Shown here: positions 6,964 through 9,603 of the stretch, in pieces
How positions within the stretch are numbered: position 1 is the first letter of the stretch
Layout of the letters: each line of letters opens with the position of its first letter
DNA from: Flavobacteriales bacterium
GTDB taxonomy: Bacteria; Bacteroidota; Bacteroidia; Flavobacteriales_E; Vicingaceae
DNA: 9,603 nt
Assembly (NCBI GenBank): GCA_029262915.1
Contig: JAJCYN010000384.1
Location: 1-9,603 of the forward strand
Direction of reading: 5' to 3'
The notes under the pieces: model-generated
Told to the model about the DNA's origin: nothing
Databases searched by the model: none
Seen by the model: only the letters and a program-made list of their open reading frames with translations
Program-made: the position numbers and the translations under genes

Positions 6964-8049
6964 TTGGAATCAAATAGCATCTTAAAAAAATCTCTTTTAC
7001 TGATACCCGATATTAGTGGTTTCACTAAGTTTATAAATGAAACTGAAATTGTTCACGGGGCTCATATTATTGCTGAATTATTAGAAATAATAATTGAAAA
7101 TAACACCTTAGATTTAAAGGTTGCCGAAATTGAAGGCGATGCTGTTTTTTTCTATAGAAATGGAAAAAAACCTAGTTTGGAAGCAATTTATCAGCAATGC
7201 GAAAAAATGTTTTTAGCTTTTCATCAACACATTAAATACTACGATAGAGACCGCATTTGTGATTGTGGTTCATGTTCTAATACATCTAGTCTAACTTTAA
7301 AATTTGTTGTTCATTATGGAAATGTAATTGAACGAAACATTTTAGGGCATTTTCAATTAATGGGAGCAGATGTTACTACAGCTCATAAATTGATGAAAAA
7401 CAATATTCCTGAACACGAATATGTTTTAATTTCAGAAAATACAACTTCAAATATCAACTCAACTAGCTTACCGAATTGGGTAAATTTACAAAATGGAACT
7501 ACTAATTATGAAGATGTTGGTGAAGTAAATTACATATACACTTACCTTACTTCTTTATTAAAAGATGTTCCAGAACTTCCACCACGAAAAGAATTAACTG
7601 TTGCTACAATTCCGCTACAGTTTAAAAAAGAAATTAAATGCAATATAAAAGAAGCCTATAAACTATTAATTAGTTTAGAACGGAAGCCAGAATGGGTTGT
7701 TGGATTAAAACGAGTTAAATACGACAGCAATAAGATAGAACGAATTGGTACTCAACACGAATGTGTGTTGCCTTTAAACTCTTTGCATATTGAAACTGCT
7801 AAAAATGAAGTTTTACAAGACAAAATAGTTTATGCCGAAAATGTTGACCCTTCAGGAGTTTACCCTGCCTTTAGCCAAGTTTTTGTTTTGGAAGAAATTG
7901 ATAAAAACAATTGTAAACTCTCTGTAGAAATTCACCACACCAGTTCTTTTTTTAAGAAATTTATTTTTGAAATGGCTATGGGTGGAGCCATTAAACAATC
8001 TTTATCTAAGTTTAAAAAGATTTGTGAAACCGAGAACAAAGAGCATTAA
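6964..8049 (+). CDS. DUF2652 class III nucleotide-cyclase-like domain fused to SRPBCC ligand-binding domain
   Basis: This 361-residue soluble protein must start at the TTG at 6964. A stop codon lies 4-6 nt before it in frame, and the next in-frame ATG is far inside the conserved domain. Residues 10-160 are DUF2652, which resembles the class III adenylate/guanylate cyclase core. LLIPDISGFTKF (12-23) carries the first metal Asp (Asp16), and EIEGDAVFF (55-63) carries the second (Asp59). A cyclase-like GADVTTAHKLMKN (134-146) comes later, with Thr138 and Lys142 where active cyclases have Asn and Arg. A Cys cluster (Cys99, 101, 104) may bind metal. Residues 215-355 look like an SRPBCC (START/polyketide-cyclase) helix-grip fold, with WVVGLKRVKY at 244-253. 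Whether it makes, binds or senses a nucleotide is not known. It converges on the HD-PycTM gene with a 4-nt overlap and is divergent from ppk1. The family call is firmer than the cyclase analogy. Confidence 0.85.
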   Translation: MESNSILKKSLLLIPDISGFTKFINETEIVHGAHIIAELLEIIIENNTLDLKVAEIEGDAVFFYRNGKKPSLEAIYQQCEKMFLAFHQHIKYYDRDRICDCGSCSNTSSLTLKFVVHYGNVIERNILGHFQLMGADVTTAHKLMKNNIPEHEYVLISENTTSNINSTSLPNWVNLQNGTTNYEDVGEVNYIYTYLTSLLKDVPELPPRKELTVATIPLQFKKEIKCNIKEAYKLLISLERKPEWVVGLKRVKYDSNKIERIGTQHECVLPLNSLHIETAKNEVLQDKIVYAENVDPSGVYPAFSQVFVLEEIDKNNCKLSVEIHHTSSFFKKFIFEMAMGGAIKQSLSKFKKICETENKEH

Positions 8050-9251
8050 TGTCCTAAATAATTAGCAGCTCCAAAAAGAAGAACAGATACAATCATTCCG
8101 TACATAAAAATAAGATAGCACCATCTTAAATAAATATATTTTCTGGCTAATACTACTCCCAAAGAATATAAATCTCTAGTTAAAGAACTGTACAAATACT
8201 CTTTGTCTTTCATCATTTCTTTCATTCCCCATTCGTAATCGGTTAATTCCATTTTATGGAAATTTCCAAAAAACAAGAGGTTCGTTTTTCTCTTTTTTAC
8301 ATCGTCTGTAGAAAATTTTCCTCCTGTAATTTTAGGTTTAGTAGAAAGTGTTGCTACTACAATAGTTGCCAAACAAATAATTAACATAAATATTGTTGGT
8401 AGCATTAATTCAGGGTGTTTATCAAATTTAGAAAACAAAGACGACATAATAATAGAAAGAACTAAAGCATTAATACTTAGCATTGTGTTTGCTTTATTGT
8501 CGGCAATAGCACTCAATTCCATATGATTTTTTAGTGCCGTTCTAAACATTGTTTCTATCCCTTTTTCAGGAATTTCAGCTTTTTTAACCTTGAGTTTTAA
8601 CTCTTCTTTTTTTAATCTCGATTTTTGTCCTTGTTCACTTACTTTTTTTGAGAACTTCTTTAATCCAGCTTGAACACTTACCAAGTTCTTCACTTTGTTT
8701 TCATTAAAATTAAGCTGAGCATATTTGGTATAATATCGATGTGCAGTTAAAAATTCCACTTCTTTTTCTAACCATTCTGCCTCTGTCATACTAACACCTT
8801 TAAGTAGCACACATTCCTCTCTCAATAAATTTGTTCTTTCAGAATAAATAGGGCTGCTTAGACCTTTCATATCTGCATCACAAATAATTTCTTCTAAAAG
8901 AGTAGTTGGTTTTTTTTCCATTTTAGTTGCCAAAATACAAGCTGTAATTTGAGCTATTTTGTCTTCATTATAACTCTCTTTAGTTAAAAACTCTGTTGCA
9001 ACTTTTACGCTTAATTCTTCGTGATTTTCACAAGATTCTAAATAGCCTACATCATGAAACCAAGCGGATAATAAAATTAGTTCTAAATCACTATTATTTA
9101 ACTCACTTCCTTTAGCAATTTCATTACAGGCAGTAACCACATCATAAGTATGTTTATAATTATGATAGAGTAGATTTTCTGTGTTTGAGGTTTTAAATAA
9201 TTCAAATACAAAATTATCTGCTTTTTTAAGAATTTGACTTTCTTGGTTCAT
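8046..9251 (-). CDS. HD-domain phosphohydrolase fused to PycTM (DUF5706) membrane effector domain
   Basis: This is a 401-residue inner-membrane protein. Residues 10-130 form an HD domain with the metal ligands in place: His34 (YHNYKHTYDVV, 29-39), the HD pair His66-Asp67 (WFHDVGY, 64-70), a further His77 (NHEELS, 76-81) and Asp125/Asp127 (CDADMKGL, 124-131). HD enzymes cleave phosphoesters of nucleotides, including cyclic ones. A lysine-rich linker occupies 195-230. Residues 235-400 match PycTM: RTALKNHMELSAIADNKANT at 237-256, then hydrophobic helices at about 257-273 and 284-303, a cytoplasmic charged segment (305-375), and a last helix at about 378-398. PycTM domains are the membrane-damaging effectors of Pycsar cyclic-pyrimidine anti-phage systems. 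Here no canonical PycC cyclase is adjacent, but a DUF2652 cyclase-like protein is. HD-PycTM fusions are widespread in Bacteroidota, so a non-defence signalling role is possible. Confidence 0.88.
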   Translation of the reverse strand: MNQESQILKKADNFVFELFKTSNTENLLYHNYKHTYDVVTACNEIAKGSELNNSDLELILLSAWFHDVGYLESCENHEELSVKVATEFLTKESYNEDKIAQITACILATKMEKKPTTLLEEIICDADMKGLSSPIYSERTNLLREECVLLKGVSMTEAEWLEKEVEFLTAHRYYTKYAQLNFNENKVKNLVSVQAGLKKFSKKVSEQGQKSRLKKEELKLKVKKAEIPEKGIETMFRTALKNHMELSAIADNKANTMLSINALVLSIIMSSLFSKFDKHPELMLPTIFMLIICLATIVVATLSTKPKITGGKFSTDDVKKRKTNLLFFGNFHKMELTDYEWGMKEMMKDKEYLYSSLTRDLYSLGVVLARKYIYLRWCYLIFMYGMIVSVLLFGAANYLGH

Positions 9252-9308
9252 AAACTTGCTTTAAGCATAGTCAATAATACAAAATAAAGTTAAATTAACC
9301 TTAATTGC

Positions 9309-9324
9309 TGTCAAGTTATTGACA
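9309..9324. promoter_or_regulatory. Inverted repeat TGTCAA-N4-TTGACA in the leader of the HD-PycTM gene
   Basis: TGTCAA (9309-9314) and TTGACA (9319-9324) are exact complements around GTTA, 58 bp upstream of the ATG at 9251. With 6-bp arms and 16 bp overall it has the size of a dimeric repressor operator, or it could form a small leader hairpin. It lies downstream of the candidate promoter at 9383-9413, which is where a repressor would block transcription. Chance occurrence cannot be excluded. Confidence 0.35.
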
Positions 9325-9382
9325 TTATAAAGAGATAAATATAAGAGAGAGTAACAATTTTTATACGTAGAATGGCTTATAA

Positions 9383-9413
9383 CAAAACTATAGGTAACTT
9401 TTTAAAAAACAAT
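9383..9413 (-). promoter_or_regulatory. Candidate promoter for HD-PycTM gene (ATTG-N19-TAGTTTTG)
   Basis: On the minus strand ATTG (9410-9413) is followed after 19 nt by TAGTTTTG (9383-9390), an exact TAnnTTTG match. This is the same -33 variant and spacing as the candidate ppk1 promoter. It overlaps the 3' end of the preceding gene and would give a leader of about 125 nt, long enough to hold the inverted repeat at 9309-9324. Confidence 0.4.
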
Positions 9414-9603
9414 TCGTTTTTTTGGTTGAGGACCTTTACCTTTTCTATGTTTATTGGGTTTTTCGTAAAGGTGACGAGTTTTACTTCTATTTTTAAATTT
9501 AATGGTAGCAGAGCCATTGATTTCTTTTTTTGATTCTTCTTTAACTTCAAAAGTAGTATTTAGTTGTTCCTGCTTTTCTTGTTTGACTATATCAAGTTTA
9601 ACT
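9402..9603 (-). CDS. C-terminal end of an unrecognised basic protein (5' truncated by window edge)
   Basis: On the minus strand an open frame enters at the window edge and ends at TAA (9402-9404), giving 66 residues. The first third is acidic and polar (KQEKQEQLNTTFEVKEESKK). The rest is strongly basic, with clusters of Lys and Arg (IKFKNRSKTRH, then NKHRKGKGPQPKKRIVF at the very end). Such a tail suggests nucleic-acid or anionic-surface contact, but the catalytic or structural core is outside the window and I do not recognise it. It is on the same strand as the HD-PycTM gene, 150 bp upstream of it. Confidence 0.65.
   Translation of the reverse strand, partial: VKLDIVKQEKQEQLNTTFEVKEESKKEINGSATIKFKNRSKTRHLYEKPNKHRKGKGPQPKKRIVF

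Overview
The window reads as chromosome of a marine- or gut-type Bacteroidota, most likely a flavobacterium. The DNA is AT-rich (sampled housekeeping stretches are near 25-35% GC). Genes lack Shine-Dalgarno sequences, and three upstream regions carry matches to the Bacteroidota -7 box TAnnTTTG. The surface-protein families present (Fibrobacter-type major paralogous domain, S74-tailed 'VGIGTTNP' proteins) are typical of that phylum. There are no tRNAs, rRNAs, insertion sequences or CRISPR arrays that I can see.

Layout. Positions 3-233 (+) hold the 3' end of an unrecognised gene, followed by a KefF/MdaB-like flavodoxin-fold NAD(P)H oxidoreductase (318-851, +). Facing it is a two-gene minus-strand surface module: an S74 intramolecular-chaperone protein (2018-3277), then a Fib_succ_major-domain exported protein (1081-1998). 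Upstream of that module is an almost perfect 21-bp-arm palindrome (3339-3383) with nested half-palindromes and a -7 promoter match beside it. Next, also on the minus strand, is a transmembrane TPR/LuxR-type one-component regulator (3409-4665), then polyphosphate kinase ppk1 (4814-6847). A further hairpin resembling a dispersed intergenic repeat lies between those two.

The most interesting part is 6964-9251. Divergent from ppk1 is a TTG-started protein (6964-8049, +) with a DUF2652 class III nucleotide-cyclase-like domain fused to an SRPBCC ligand-binding fold. Converging on it, with stop codons overlapping by 4 nt, is an HD-type phosphohydrolase fused to a PycTM (DUF5706) membrane domain (8046-9251, -). 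PycTM is the membrane effector domain of the Pycsar cyclic-pyrimidine anti-phage systems. A cyclase-fold protein next to a PycTM effector that carries its own phosphohydrolase therefore looks like a possible non-canonical cyclic-nucleotide signalling pair: maker or sensor, membrane effector, and built-in off-switch. The cyclase-like protein keeps both metal-binding Asp positions but appears to have replaced the two transition-state residues, so it may be a sensor rather than an enzyme. HD-PycTM proteins are also common in Bacteroidota outside obvious defence islands, so a housekeeping role is equally possible.

The window closes with the basic C-terminus of another unrecognised minus-strand gene (9402-9603).
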